A stretch of DNA of 64,000 nucleotides, taken from contig NW_024041150.1 of NCBI RefSeq assembly GCF_014851395.1, forward strand, positions 39,927,437 to 39,991,436, read 5' to 3'. The notes under the pieces are model-generated. The model was not told where the DNA came from. It searched no databases and worked only from the letters and a program-made list of their open reading frames with translations. The DNA comes from Micropterus salmoides. Its lineage: Eukaryota; Chordata; Actinopteri; Centrarchiformes; Centrarchidae. Positions 37,166 to 48,500 of this stretch are shown piece after piece. Made by a program: the position numbers and the translations under genes. The stretch's first letter is position 1. Each line of letters opens with the position of its first letter.

Positions 37166-37220
37166 TATATAAAATCAGCCCACAGAATGCATCTCACAGA
37201 ACTGGTTGATTGAAGTCAAG
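37166..37220 (+). promoter_or_regulatory. Candidate core promoter and first exon for the FAM111-like gene
   Basis: A TATATAAAA box at 37,166-37,174 is followed about 25 bases later by a short possible exon that ends at 37,220 in tcaag and the strong donor gtgagac. It lies 3.6 kb upstream of the FAM111-like coding start on the same strand. The association is inferred from position only. Confidence 0.3.
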
Positions 37221-37959
37221 GTGAGACACCAGGGTTCTCTCTGTACATAACAGTATGGTCTTACTTAACATCAACATAGACATTAATGGATTAAAACACA
37301 TCATCTAAGCCACGGACAGAAACCTGAGACCTTCACTTTCCTCATCTTTCAGGTAAATTCAACCTTTTGTTTAGACAATTGTCAGCGATTAACTGTCAGA
37401 ATCTAACCGATTTTAAATTAGAAAATTAGTAATTAAACATTCTCTTTTCAATTGCTCAAGTTTTCAAAACATTTTGTTGGACGACGTCTGTAGATAGTTT
37501 TAACACATAACAATGGATTTTTTTTTGCATAAATAGATTTTATGTTTGACAGAAAGTTTGTCATTTGCTTGTTTATCACACAGATCAACAATCTTGAAAA
37601 AATCCCTGTCACAGTTGTCGGCGGGGCAGAGCGGGTGCAACTCGTGGTGTTTAATGATAAAATCATTAGGGAAAAAGGTTTATGGAAAGGTGAGGTATGC
37701 AAGGGTCAAAACCCGTAAAACAATCCAATCTGGCAACAAATCCAGAGTCTATAAAACTAGCAAAGTCCAAGAAACACAGTTAAAGTTATTAACACTTGGG
37801 AACTGGCCTGACACTGTGGACAGGGACAAAGACGACCTGGCACTGAGACACAGGAACACAGGGACTAAAACTCGAGTAACCAGACACAGGTGAAACGAAT
37901 CAGGGCAGGGCAGACACAAAATAACTACTTAAAAACATCAATCTCCTGTCTTCACAGGT
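37221..37959. other. Non-coding, dispersed-repeat debris
   Basis: Bases about 37,615-37,930 (cggggcagagcgggtgcaac, cactgtggacagggacaaag, cagacacaggtgaaacgaat) look like a fragment of a dispersed fish transposon without identifiable ends. No gene is seen. Confidence 0.35.
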
Positions 37960-38430
37960 CTCTCTAAAATGTTGATCAAACTGATTCAGAACGCTGCAGC
38001 TGGGGTCCTGACTAAGACCAGGAGAGTGGATCAAATCACCCCAGTCCTCAGATGTTTACACTGGTTCCCTATCTGTCGAAGAATTGATTTTAAAATATTA
38101 CGGTTGGTTTATGAAGCACTGAAAGGTTTATTTCTGATCTGCTGCTCCGTTATGAACCATCCAGACCTCTCAAAAGGATCAAACTGCTGCAACACTTTCT
38201 TTTTGCCACTGCCTTTTTTTAAATGTATGAGGTCTTTGAGACTGTTCATATCTTGCACAGCACAATAGCCGTGATTAAATTTTTTTTACTTTTCTTACTC
38301 TATTTTAGATTGTTTTAATATTTTATTATCTTATTTAGGTTTTGTAATCTGTTATTTCTTTAATACATATCTTAATGCCTTTATATCTAATGCAAATCCC
38401 TTTGAATGTCCTTGTTGAAAGGAGGTATGC
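37960..38430 (+). mobile_element. L2-like LINE 3' end
   Basis: Bases 37,969-38,130 encode LIKLIQNAAAGVLTKTRRVD, then TPVLRCLHWFPICRRIDFKI, then LRLVYEALKG. This is the reverse-transcriptase C-terminal region of L2-like LINEs. It is truncated on both sides and has decayed afterwards. Confidence 0.75.
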
Positions 38431-39964
38431 AAATAGATTTGCTTTGCCCAGCTGCATTCAGCCAGTGCCTGTGCGTGTGTGTGGAGGACCAGAGCCGGTT
38501 TGGGTACTTAGTGCCAAGGTGAGTCAGTATTCCATTAAACTATGACGGCTCATCCTTAGCCTGGCTTACCACCCTCAGTCAACTACACTCTCAGCTGTGT
38601 TAAAGCTGACACATCATGTGTTCCTTTTAAAACACACCAGCATACTGTATCTAAGATAACAACACATTTGTGTTGTCAATATGTTAACACATTGAATACA
38701 TGCTGCGTGCTAAATGTTTCAGCATAAAGTTAAAAATAAAATGTGTTTATACTTTTGTTCATATCCTAAATGCTCAAAAATAAACAGGACAATTGCATAA
38801 AATTCCGTGGACATTAAGACTATTAAATTATAATTATAAGAAAGAAAAGTAAAAATAATTTTCCGTCCAACAAAAAAGTATCTCTGCAGTGCAGCGACAT
38901 CCAACCTTACAGATACAAAATACAGTAAATTCCTAATAAAACCAACTAATTTACCAACCCTGTAGTGATACTGTAATACCAATAAAAAATCAAACTAAAC
39001 CAATAATTCAGTGCGAACCACAGAAGTTCTATTGAGATAATTAAAGAACAATGTTCCCTGTCAGAGTCTCTTCATCTTTTCACTTCCAAAGAGAAACTTT
39101 ATGGCATAAATAATGGAGAGAAAAGTGTTAGGGGTAATTGACTGAAGTACTGACTGCTGCTTTCTTTCTGTGTCACAACTGTACCCTAAAAAAATGTGTG
39201 TCGGCTTGACAAGGGAGTGTTTTTAAGAACAAAATATTTGCACCTGTGGAATTTGATGCGGGGTACATTTTGGCATCAAATGAAGCTGCACAATCACGGT
39301 GGTCTGAAAAATTAAGACAACTTAAATCGCTTTGCACTGATGTCACAAACATACTCAAACAAACTACAGACTGATTAAAGTTGGCCAGGATATTGTTGCA
39401 AACATTTTAAACAGTTTGTCAGTGGCGCTTGGCAACCCTCATCTTGAAGCGGGATTGTCGTTCTTGCAATGATGATGTACTGAGCTATTGTACTGGGATG
39501 TCTTTAACACACAAGCTTGGGCTGGTGAACTCACACTGCTGCCTCAGGAGATCACTCTAGAAGAGAGATACTTGTGCCAGTCCGGGAAAACACTGGTATA
39601 AGAAATAGGGCTGATGAGCAGGGCTGGACTGCTAATCCAGGGGGGAACAAGTGAGCTGCAATCCACTCTGTGCCACTAAAACCTACACACTGGTAATTTA
39701 AAAGGTCCAGTGGGTAGAATTTAGTGGAATCTAGCACTGTAGTTAGAGTGCATTATTTAGTTTGATGAACATAAACTGAATTATCAAAGTAATTTTCCAT
39801 TCCTACATAGATACATGAATATTGTTACATTTAATTATTTCCATTTCTGCCAGCCCTCATTTCAAAGAAAAAGCTTTATTGACACTGATACTAGATGGTG
39901 GCATTTGTCGACAAGCAGCTTTCCCACCGGTTTCAAGTCCAAGATGTAAGACAGACAGATTTTG
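38431..39964. other. Intergenic DNA, nothing recognised
   Basis: I see no gene, RNA or clear transposon. Open frames here are short and lack recognisable motifs. Confidence 0.4.
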
Positions 39965-40255
39965 GGGGATTTTGGTGGCCCAAAGGTCAGAGAAGCGAGC
40001 TTGTGACCGTGAGGTTGCCAGTTCAATCAGTATAAATCTAGGTGTGGAAAGTAAAACAACAGTGCTTGCCCTCCTTCATTTACCACCACTGAGGTGCCCT
40101 TGAGCAAGGCCCATAACCCAACGGAGCTGCTCAGTGGCCAGCAGACCAGTCTGCGGTTGTACTGGGCAGCTTCCAGGTGTGATTGTGATCACGGTCTTCC
40201 TGCAAATGAGAGGTTGCTCTCAGTGAAACTCCCTGAATAAATAAAGGTTAAAACA
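39965..40255 (+). mobile_element. tRNA-derived SINE
   Basis: The head ggtggcccaaaggtcagaga (box A) and gaggttgccagttcaatc (box B) is tRNA-like. The body reads gaggtgcccttgagcaaggc, and the tail ends in 'aataaataaaggttaaa'. It differs from the SINE at 16,785 in both head and body. Confidence 0.7.
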
Positions 40256-40864
40256 ATTTCACACTGCATCTGGTCCTTCCTTCCTGTCCTAGTTTTATGT
40301 TCTGGCCTTAAGACTCCACTGCCTAGTGATCTTTAAGTGAATGATGGGAGCCGGCGACCAACTGAAAGTTGAAAAATACACACATTGGGAAGTTTTAGAG
40401 ATGGTTTAAAGGGAAGATAATGTTTGAGCGTAGCTAAGTCTCAGTCATGCAGACACACTTTTATGGTATTTTATATGTTAGATATTCTAGCAGCTTATCA
40501 GTTTCTTACACAGAATAATTGCCTTCCTTCACTTATTATAGTCCTCTTTCTCAGCAGCTGATTAATGTGAGTCCAATGTTCACTCTCCTTTTAACTTTGG
40601 TTTGCTTCAACAACTCTGGAGCAAACTATTTGTAACTGATAGAGACACCTCTATTAGAAATGATATCATTAAGACAATATAAAGACATAGTGCTACTGTT
40701 CTCACTGAATCAGCCCCTCCTATGTGTTATAAAAGAGAAGCGGGAGCCTCATTTAGTGATATGTCGCTGTACACACAGTTGTCACTTGGGGAATTCCCAT
40801 TCTTTTTACAACAGTAAATCTGAATCCTTTTTATATTTTACAGATTCTTAAGTGCAGCGAAGCG

Positions 40865-42371
40865 ATGAAGGAGAATTATGGTGATTCTCTGGTCAGTTTT
40901 CTAATACACTGCATGCACAAGAAGTCTTCATTTTTATGACACCAACACGGACATGTAACTTTTATTTTCTGACTCTGGTTTCCTGCAGGATGGACATTTA
41001 CGTCATTTCACTGTGAAATGTCGTACTGACCGTAAGGATTACACTATTGACTGTGATCAACATCGCACAGTGCTGGAGGCAATAAAGTCTTCTGACCACT
41101 ATCAGAAGAAGATGAAGAAGAGTTTAGATGAAAACATTGTGATTCAGCTGGGTAAAGAGGATCGTGAATCTATTGTTGCAACACATTTCCCCTGTTCTTG
41201 TATCCAGGATGGTGAGTCTCTGATCATAACATGTACATCAGAAAAGGTTGAAGAGGCTCAAGACCAACATGACCAAACAATACATTCAAGGGACGGCTAT
41301 TCTGTCTTCTACATCGATACAGTAGGAGGACAAAATGCTAAAACAAAGAAGCTTTTCAGAAGTAAAGCTGTCAAACAGTTCAAGTATCTGTGTGTTTATG
41401 GGAAGAAGGGGATGACTGTGGAAGAGGCTCTGAGAAGAGACGGCCGCTTCACTGATGACCTCGGCTCCTTCAGTCTGTCTGACAATAGCGATCCAAACTG
41501 CATCACTGAACGTACACGAAAGGTTGACAACCTGGATAAAAAAAAATTCAGGTTATGTCTTGAACGGAACAAGAGATCAAAAAATCAAAACACAACACCG
41601 GTCTTAGATCAGGTCAAAGGCGCTCTTGCACTTATGCGTCTCCGCCGGCTCGGCCTTCGCACACCATTACCGGGAATATTTCTCTCCAACGTGCGCTCAC
41701 TGTACAACAAACTTAATGAACTACAGCAGTTGTTAGGGAAAAACAAAGACTTTTATTCGTCTTCTGTTTTATGCTTCACGGAGACGTGGCTGTGTAAATC
41801 GATACCGGACTCAGCGCTGCAGCTGGCAGGCTTCCAGCTCTTCAGAGCGGATCGTGACGCAGCTCTCTCGGGCAAAACAAAAGGTGGAGGTATCTGTTTT
41901 TACATCAACAGTGGCTGGTGTAACAATCTAAAAGTGATTCAACAGCACTGTTCTCCTCATCTAGAATCCTTATTTATAATGTGTAAACCTTTCTACTCCC
42001 CCCGTCAGTTTGCTTCGTTCACTCTTGTTGGTGTTTACATTCCACCGCAGGCCAACGTGCAGGAGTCACAGCGCATGCTCGCCGACCAGATACTGTGTGT
42101 AGAACAGACAAACCCGGACTCCCTTGTTATTGTCCTCGGTGACTTTAACAAAGGAAATCTCAGCCATGAACTCCCCAAATACAGACAGTTTATTAAATTT
42201 CCGACCAGAGAACAGAACATTCTGGATCACTGTTACACTACATTAAGCGGTGCCTATCACGCTGTCCCCCACGCTGCACTAGGACAATCTGACCACGTCA
42301 TGGTCCACCTGATTCCTGCATACAAGCAGAAATTAAAGCTCTGTAAACCTTTTGTGTGGACATCAAAGTAG
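40865..42371 (+). CDS. Chimeric frame: FAM111-like N-terminus fused to a LINE endonuclease
   Basis: Two exons, 40865-40891 (MKENYGDSL) and 40989-42371, join in phase 0 and give 469 residues. An upstream acceptor (ttatattttacag, ending 40,843) indicates a further 5' non-coding exon. Residues 1 to about 200 resemble fish FAM111A-like proteins (FTVKC, IVIQLGKEDRESIVATHFPC, the ubiquitin-like region). FAM111 proteins normally end in a trypsin-like serine protease, which is absent here. From about residue 218 the frame continues into the apurinic-type endonuclease of a Rex1/jockey-like LINE with its signature residues: NVRSL, FTETWL, GGGICFY, GVYIPPQ, VLGDFN and SDH. The frame stops at 42,369 before the reverse transcriptase. 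It could be an expressed fusion or simply a gene broken by insertion that has stayed open. Confidence 0.8.
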
Positions 42372-43315
42372 TGGACTAGTGAATCTATGGAAAACCTCTG
42401 GGCGGGTTTGGACTGGGATGTTTTCAGGACTGCTCCCAACAGCCTGGATGAGTTTACAGAGGCTGTGATGTTCTTCATCAGCTTCTGTTAGCACTGCTGT
42501 GTACCATCATGCACCAGGGTGACTTACATAGTGCACTCAAAGGTTTATTTGTGAAACAAAGAGAAACCCTGGTTTGACAGCCAAGCTCAGACGGCTGAGG
42601 TTGGATGAGGACAAGGAATTTAGGAGTGGAGACAGCGCCAGATTGAAGGACTCAAAACACATTTTTAGCAAGTTGGTGAGAGTTGCTAAATAACCGTACT
42701 CAGAGAGACTACAACACCTGACCGACTCTGCTTCTAACTGGAGGGTGCTGAGCCCCATGAGCCCCACTGATACTTACACCATTAACCCCCCACCCCATTT
42801 CTTTATGTTTGCACATGTAAATATTTTGCCTGTCACTGCACAAACAGCCTTATTGTACATCCATCCATCCATCATCAACCGCTAATCCTGCGTAGGTTTC
42901 CAGGGTCGCAGGGGGCTGGAGCTAATCCCAGCTGACATCGGGCGAAAGGCGGGTAACCCCTGGACAGGTCGCTAGTCCATTGCAGGGCCACACATAGACA
43001 AACAACCACTCACACCTAAGGACAATTATAGAGACAACAATTAACCTAGCCTGCATGTCTTTGGATGGCGGGAGGAAGCCGGAGCACCTGGAGAGAACCC
43101 ATGCAGACACGAGGAGAACATGCAAACTTCACACAGAAAGGTCGGGGCAACCAGGGTTTGAACCCATTGTACATATTATTTATTATTGTTTTATATTTTT
43201 TTATGTTGTCAATTTAATATTTATATTTTTTTGTTAATTGTTATGCACCAAGACACCAAAGCACGTATGTGTATGTGGACGTTTATTTGGCAATAAAGCT
43301 GTTTCAGATTTCTTA
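41615..43315 (+). mobile_element. Rex1/jockey-like LINE inserted in the FAM111-like gene
   Basis: The insert begins around 41,590-41,620 with the endonuclease region, has no 5' end, and ends in a 3' tail 'ggcaataaagctgtttcaga'. The endonuclease is open, but the reverse transcriptase region (42,372-42,780) is deleted and full of stops. FAM111-like sequence resumes on the far side (43,322). The element has the same orientation as the host gene. A further repeat is nested in it at 42,861-43,165. Confidence 0.75.
42861..43165 (+). repeat. Fish 'ccatccatcc' dispersed element, copy 1 (nested in the LINE)
   Basis: This is the widespread fish repeat beginning ccatccatccatcatcaacc, with 'ggacaggtcgctagtccatt' and 'gcctgcatgtctttggatgg' inside. 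It is flanked by a perfect 9-bp duplication attgtacat (42,852-42,860 and 43,166-43,174), which marks it as a true insertion into the LINE 3' region. Other copies: 57,294-57,422 (opposite strand) and 61,049-61,341. Confidence 0.8.
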
Positions 43316-43321
43316 TGCAGT

Positions 43322-43586
43322 TCTTCTGAAAGGAATCAGTGTCAGAACATCAGTGGAAGACAGCAGCAGCAGTAACAACTCGGATTCATGAAAAATCTGT
43401 TTTCAGGTCCGAAAGAGTTGATGGAGAATAAGATTTCCCGATGATTCTTATCATGAAGCACTGAATATGAGGAAGGAAGACTTTGGAAGGATCTGGCATT
43501 CATTCAATGAAGTTCACAGAGTCAGGAACCTACTAAAACTGGGGGAATCAGTCTGTAAAATTTCACGTGGTGCAAGTGCAAGATGA
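43322..43586 (+). pseudogene. FAM111-like gene remnant downstream of the LINE
   Basis: After the LINE, plus-strand translation resembles the linker that precedes the FAM111 protease domain: GISVRTSVEDSSSSNNSDS then stop, and PKELMENKIS, which a one-base shift joins to FPDDSYHEALNMRKEDFGRI followed by EVHRVRNLLKLGESVCKIS. The reading then meets TGA at 43,584 and FAM111 similarity ends. The protease catalytic region is not found in the window. This segment shows that the LINE split a once longer FAM111-like gene. The frameshift near 43,435 and the in-frame stop make it non-functional. Confidence 0.65.
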
Positions 43587-43884
43587 TTATTAGCAGGGCT
43601 CTAAATCGTGACTATTTCACTCTAAAGTATGAGCATGCTGTGTGAGTAAAGATCGCAACCTACCGTACCAAACATGTAGAGCATTTTATCTTGCACAAGG
43701 ATTTAATGAATGAAAACAATCCACAAAAGTGAAAATCTGCTGGTACTGGAATTAATATGATACTAGTGGTAAGCTATATAGAATACTAATATATGAAATT
43801 ATAATCAATATAGTAACAGTATATAATTATTAAAATTATACATTATATATTATACTATAATAGTATACTATTGAATAAACATTG

Positions 43885-44390
43885 TATGAATACCTCAGGT
43901 CAAGACTCTGCAGTCTACTTACATCTGAAGGACAGAGGACACTCGTTTGAGGACCACCAGGTGCACAATTTAGACAGAGAAGATGGATGGTTTGAAAGAG
44001 GTGTCAAGGAAGCCATCTACACCAGGGTTGAGAAGCCGTCATTGAACAGGGGAGGGGGTCTACGCCACCACTTATCCCCCACTTACAATGCTGTCCTTTC
44101 ATCACTTCCCAGGAAACTCAACAAACGTAACCTATTGGCCTCAGGTGAAGATACCAACGATGGTCGTTCAGTCTTGGCCACCGGTAGTCCTAATGACCGT
44201 AACGACTGTCGTTACAGCAACCAGGAACCAGCGGTATTGATGACCCGGGATAACGACCCCACTGAGGTTAAATAGCTGAGTTTCCCTGCCAGTCAGTCAG
44301 AACTGAAGAAGTCCTTTGGATGAGGGACGAAACGTCTTCCAGTATCTTCAACCAAGTCCAGTTGCCCTTGACTTTAACCTTCGTTGAGTA
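43885..44390 (+). pseudogene. Penelope-like element fragment, C-terminal GIY-YIG part
   Basis: The frame to the stop at about 44,275 contains HLKDRGHSFEDHQVHNLDRE, then DGWFERGVKEAIYTRVEKPS, then GGGLRHHLSPTYNAVLSSLP. This is the conserved C-terminal endonuclease tail of Penelope-like (Neptune-type) retroelements of fish. The typical 3' sequence (gaagtcctttggatgaggga, cgaaacgtcttccag) follows. The reverse transcriptase is missing, so this is a 5'-truncated relic. Confidence 0.75.
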
Positions 44391-44460
44391 ACTATGACAG
44401 TATGAATACATTTATATATAATAGCTACTCCTCCACGTATTGGACAGATGTAGATTAAGC

Positions 44461-44700
44461 CAGAGCCAGGATGGGGATCAAGTGGTTGCAGTACGATGGC
44501 AATGCTCTGCTGTGTTTATATTGTCAACGATGTGGCCCGTCCCTTGCAAGCAACTCTAAACCGGGTCAACACCGTTTAAGCTTGAAACTTTGAAGTTGCA
44601 CGACAACAGTAAGAAACACAAAACTTGTAGGGACCGATGCATCAACTGTCATTTATTAATACCTGTACCGGGAAAACAGAGGGTGTGACAAATCATGTGG
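44461..44700 (+). pseudogene. Zinc-finger transposase-like relic (ZNF862/hAT type)
   Basis: Plus-strand reading gives GIKWLQYDGNALLCLYCQ, then after a frame change FKLETLKLHDNSKKHKTCRD. The layout W-YD-x-CxxC, FKLETLKLH, SKKHKTC is that of the TTF/BED-like finger at the start of ZNF862-like, hAT-derived proteins. A frameshift and an early stop break it. No dimerisation domain follows. Confidence 0.5.
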
Positions 44701-45419
44701 TAGGTAGGTTTATTGTCACAATATAACAATTTATAGAGTGAAATTGAGTTTTGTAACTCCCTTCTGCTACATAGCAGACAATATACATACATACAGATAC
44801 ATGTGCTTCTGCGACCACCTGAGAAAGTTGGTCCCTCCAGTGCTACACATTGAAAAGTTAGTCTGGAGCCTTGGATGTGTTTGTTCACTTTAGCTATGAA
44901 CATTCCTGAGCCGCAGAACAAATGTATACAACTGCCACTCAACACAAACAAAGAAAATGAAGGTACTACGAGGAAACGAATGAAAAGATTTGGTCCAATG
45001 CCGCAGAAACAAATGCATTCCTTTAAATAACTGACCAACTTTAATTCATTGTTTCATTCATTTGTATAAAACATAGACATAATGATTAGGTTATTCAAAC
45101 AATATTCTCAATGTGCCTTTTTTTCATTACTGATTTATTGTTAAACAGTCACCTACAAAATGTCATCTGAGTTGAACCCTTGAATGTACAAACTGAGGAA
45201 ACCAAGTGGTCTGATTACTGCAGATTAAATAGATTCTTTCAGCACACAAAATATATTACATATATATATAAGGTAAATGAAAGTCACAATATTTGTCTGT
45301 GAAATTAAATCTCCTCGCTTAATGTACATCTTTGTCTGAGTCTTCTTTTACACCTTATCTTCTCATCTTATCTTTTATGTTGGCATTCTCCTAACGTTTT
45401 CGATACTTACGTTTTTAAA

Positions 45420-45578
45420 TTTTTGTCTTGCTGCTCATCTCATCTCTTTTCTTTCTTTTGACTCTGTTCTCATCCCTTGTTATCCCTTTTATCCATTTCT
45501 TTTCCTCTTTTCCTTCTCTTATCTTCTTTTTTGATTTTTTTTCGCTGCTCACTCTCTTCATCACTTTTTCTTTCCCTC
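45420..45578 (-). other. Polypurine start of the tlr2 3' untranslated region
   Basis: Directly after the tlr2 stop the transcript strand runs about 160 nt of almost only purines (pyrimidines on the plus strand: ttttcctcttttccttctct). A likely poly(A) signal (AATAAA on the minus strand) lies at about 45,134-45,139. The region from 44,700 to 45,420 otherwise shows nothing. Confidence 0.5.
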
Positions 45579-48500
45579 TCAGTCGTCATCCTCTTCTCCG
45601 CTCAAAGCGTTGCGGAGACTTCTCCAGAACTCCCCAATCTTCTCCTCTTCCTGAGGCCACTCCAGGTAGGTGGTGGAGCTCATGAGTTTGCGCAGTTTGC
45701 AAAAGCGTTTGGGGATGTTGTCCTTGGACAGCGGCTCCAACAGGATCAAGATGGCCGCTTCTCTGCCAGCATTCCCATCGAAAAGCCAGAAGTGGGAGAA
45801 GTCGAGCTCGTAGCGGCACCAGTCAGACTGGACAAAATTCTCTGAGAGGATGAAGACGGTCCGTCGGCTGCGCTCCATGGCGTTCATGATGTTGTCCACA
45901 ATCCAGTGTCCAGGAAGGAAATCCCGCTTGTGGAGGCACAGGGATAGAGGCCGGGGGCTTCTGTTAGTCCCAGAGCCTCCATCATTTTCCCTGTTGGATT
46001 ATAAACCAGAGAAGAAGTTATGTTTCCCCAACGGTTTAGACTGTGTTTGTGGAAGGTGGGGATCAGTGTGCTCGGAATAAATGGCTGTTGAGAGTCAGCT
46101 GCAAAAGTGCATGGCACAGGCAGATTGCATGTTTCTTATATGGTAATTTTTCCATTTTGTAAAACTGAACATGAATGCACCATTCCTGCAGACTACACAA
46201 GAAATTGGCAACCAATAACTGTAAAGCAGGTCATCTCAAAATAGAAATGATTAACTTTATTATGGGCTTTTTGACATTTGTGATAAATATTGAAGGCAAT
46301 TTGTTTGAGGAATGCTAAAACCATATTTTCTTTTTTTACAATATTTTTGAGGCAAAGTGACAAGTGATGTAGCTTTTGAAATGTCTAAATAACAAACAAC
46401 TACACAAACTGAAAATGGAAAAATTCTAACTTTACCTTGGCTCCTCCAGCTCAGGTACCAAGAAGTTTTCCACCCAGCTAGTGTCTCTCTCACTGTAGGA
46501 CACAAAGGCGTCAAAGGATAGCAACGCTTCTGAATCCCCTGCATCTCTGTGCCGCCGTCGCTGGGAGCTACGCTTGGCTTTCAGCCATGCCCATGTCATC
46601 TTGATGTACCAGAATGCATGGACTCGCCACAACAGGGAAACCACCAGAGTGGCAACAAACACCGCCATGACACACGTCACAGACACAAATAAAACCATGT
46701 GGCACTCAGAAATGGGGAGGCTGACTTGACCCACCAGTTCCCCTTGCAGGTAAAGAGGAGAGTCGCAGACGTAGTTCTCCTCTCCATCTGTTAAATGCAT
46801 GTCTCCACCTCCTTTTATAACCGACTGGAAGAAATTGACAAAGTCACAGGAGCAGACAAATTTGTTCTGACCCATCTGGAGGCTCTGGAGTCGTCTGTAC
46901 GACTGCAGGTCTGAACGGTCAAACATTTTCAAGGTGTTTGACTGTGGAAGAACAAGGAGAGGGGTCAAACCGGGGAATACAATGAGGAAAGAAATGTAAG
47001 ATGTGATTGTTTCTTACCTGTATATTCAGTGTTTGCAGATTGGTGAACAGCGATCCAGGGGGTATTCTAAGAAACTTGTTTCCAGAGAGGTGGAGCTCTC
47101 TCAGGGCAGGCAGGTCCAAAAGGAAGCCTTTGAGATCATTGTTGCTCAGATCCAACACCTGTATATGATAAAGTAAAAGGTAAAAGTAGCTTATCAATGA
47201 GTTTTTATTTTTTTTTTTTGACGGTGTCAGGTTCATGGTCCACTTTCAGTACCTCCAGAGTTGTGGGTAGACAGGGGCTGATGGTTGTGAGTTTAGCCCT
47301 GGAGATGTTGAGGTATCGCAGGGTGGCGGGCCAGGTGCAGCCCTGGGGCATGGAGCTGTATCCATTCCTGCTGATGTCTAGGTGGGTCAGTTTGGAGAGC
47401 TTCGCTACCAGTCGGCTAACCGTGGACAAAGACTGGACAGCAGAGTCACAGAGGGAGACAAGTCTTCAGCAGCAGGTAATCTCTTCTTGAAACCTTTTTA
47501 AAAGTATCCTTGTATTTACAATGATTTGTGCTGTGATGATCAGTTTACTCGTCAGCAGGGGTGCTACTCAGCCTGTGAAGCAATGGTTAGCATGATAGAT
47601 TATAGCTGAAATAGAACAGATTGAGTAATAGTAACATTAGCTTTCATTTTTGCTTCCAGATAAGTTTGGTAAAACTGAAATTGTGCTAACAAACAGTGAT
47701 CACTTTTGTTCCTGGTGGCTGTACTTCTTAAAACAAAAATAATAGGACGGTTGTTTGACGGTATTATGAAGGCACCTGAAGAGCATTTCCACTGATGTTT
47801 AAAACTCTGAGTTCCTTCAGGGTGCCTTTTCCATCACACAGTGTCTCCACCAGAGTCATGTCAGTCAGCAGGTTGTCGGACATGTCCAGATACTGCAGGT
47901 TGACCAGCAGGTGGGATGTCGCACAGGGCATCACAAAGGCCTGAGGGTAAAAGTCATGCATTGCTTATGAAGCTCAGAGGGTTGGAATAAATTTTAGAAT
48001 ACCTCTGTCAGTCACTCAGTGGTTCATTTTGCTAATAAGCTAATAAGTGCCTGGCTACACCAGAAAGAGGCAAAGTGAGAGTCATTTGCATGTCCTGTGT
48101 TGCATGCTTGGTGACAGCTGCTGCAGGGATAGTTATTAAGCTACTGTGGCTAACTGGTAACATCGTACGGCAAGCCAGACACAATAGAGAGCCGAAGTCT
48201 TGACGCCACATCCATGGTACTCAGTGTCCTGTTAGCTCACATAACTCACTGCAGTCTGTCATTGAGGGTTTCTCTTATTGGCCTTTCTGAAAATACCAAG
48301 CACGGTGCTGCAATATTCGTGGCACTTTTTTATTAATTAAGAATGACCATTTACATTTTCATTAACTCAGTTCATTCAAATTGAATTATTCCTCATATTT
48401 TTCAGGGTTTAAGGTAGCAGCTTCAGCTAAAACTGAAATTATAAAATGTAAAATTCCTTTTCATTAATGGAAAATGTCATTCTTTAGAACAGGATTTGGG

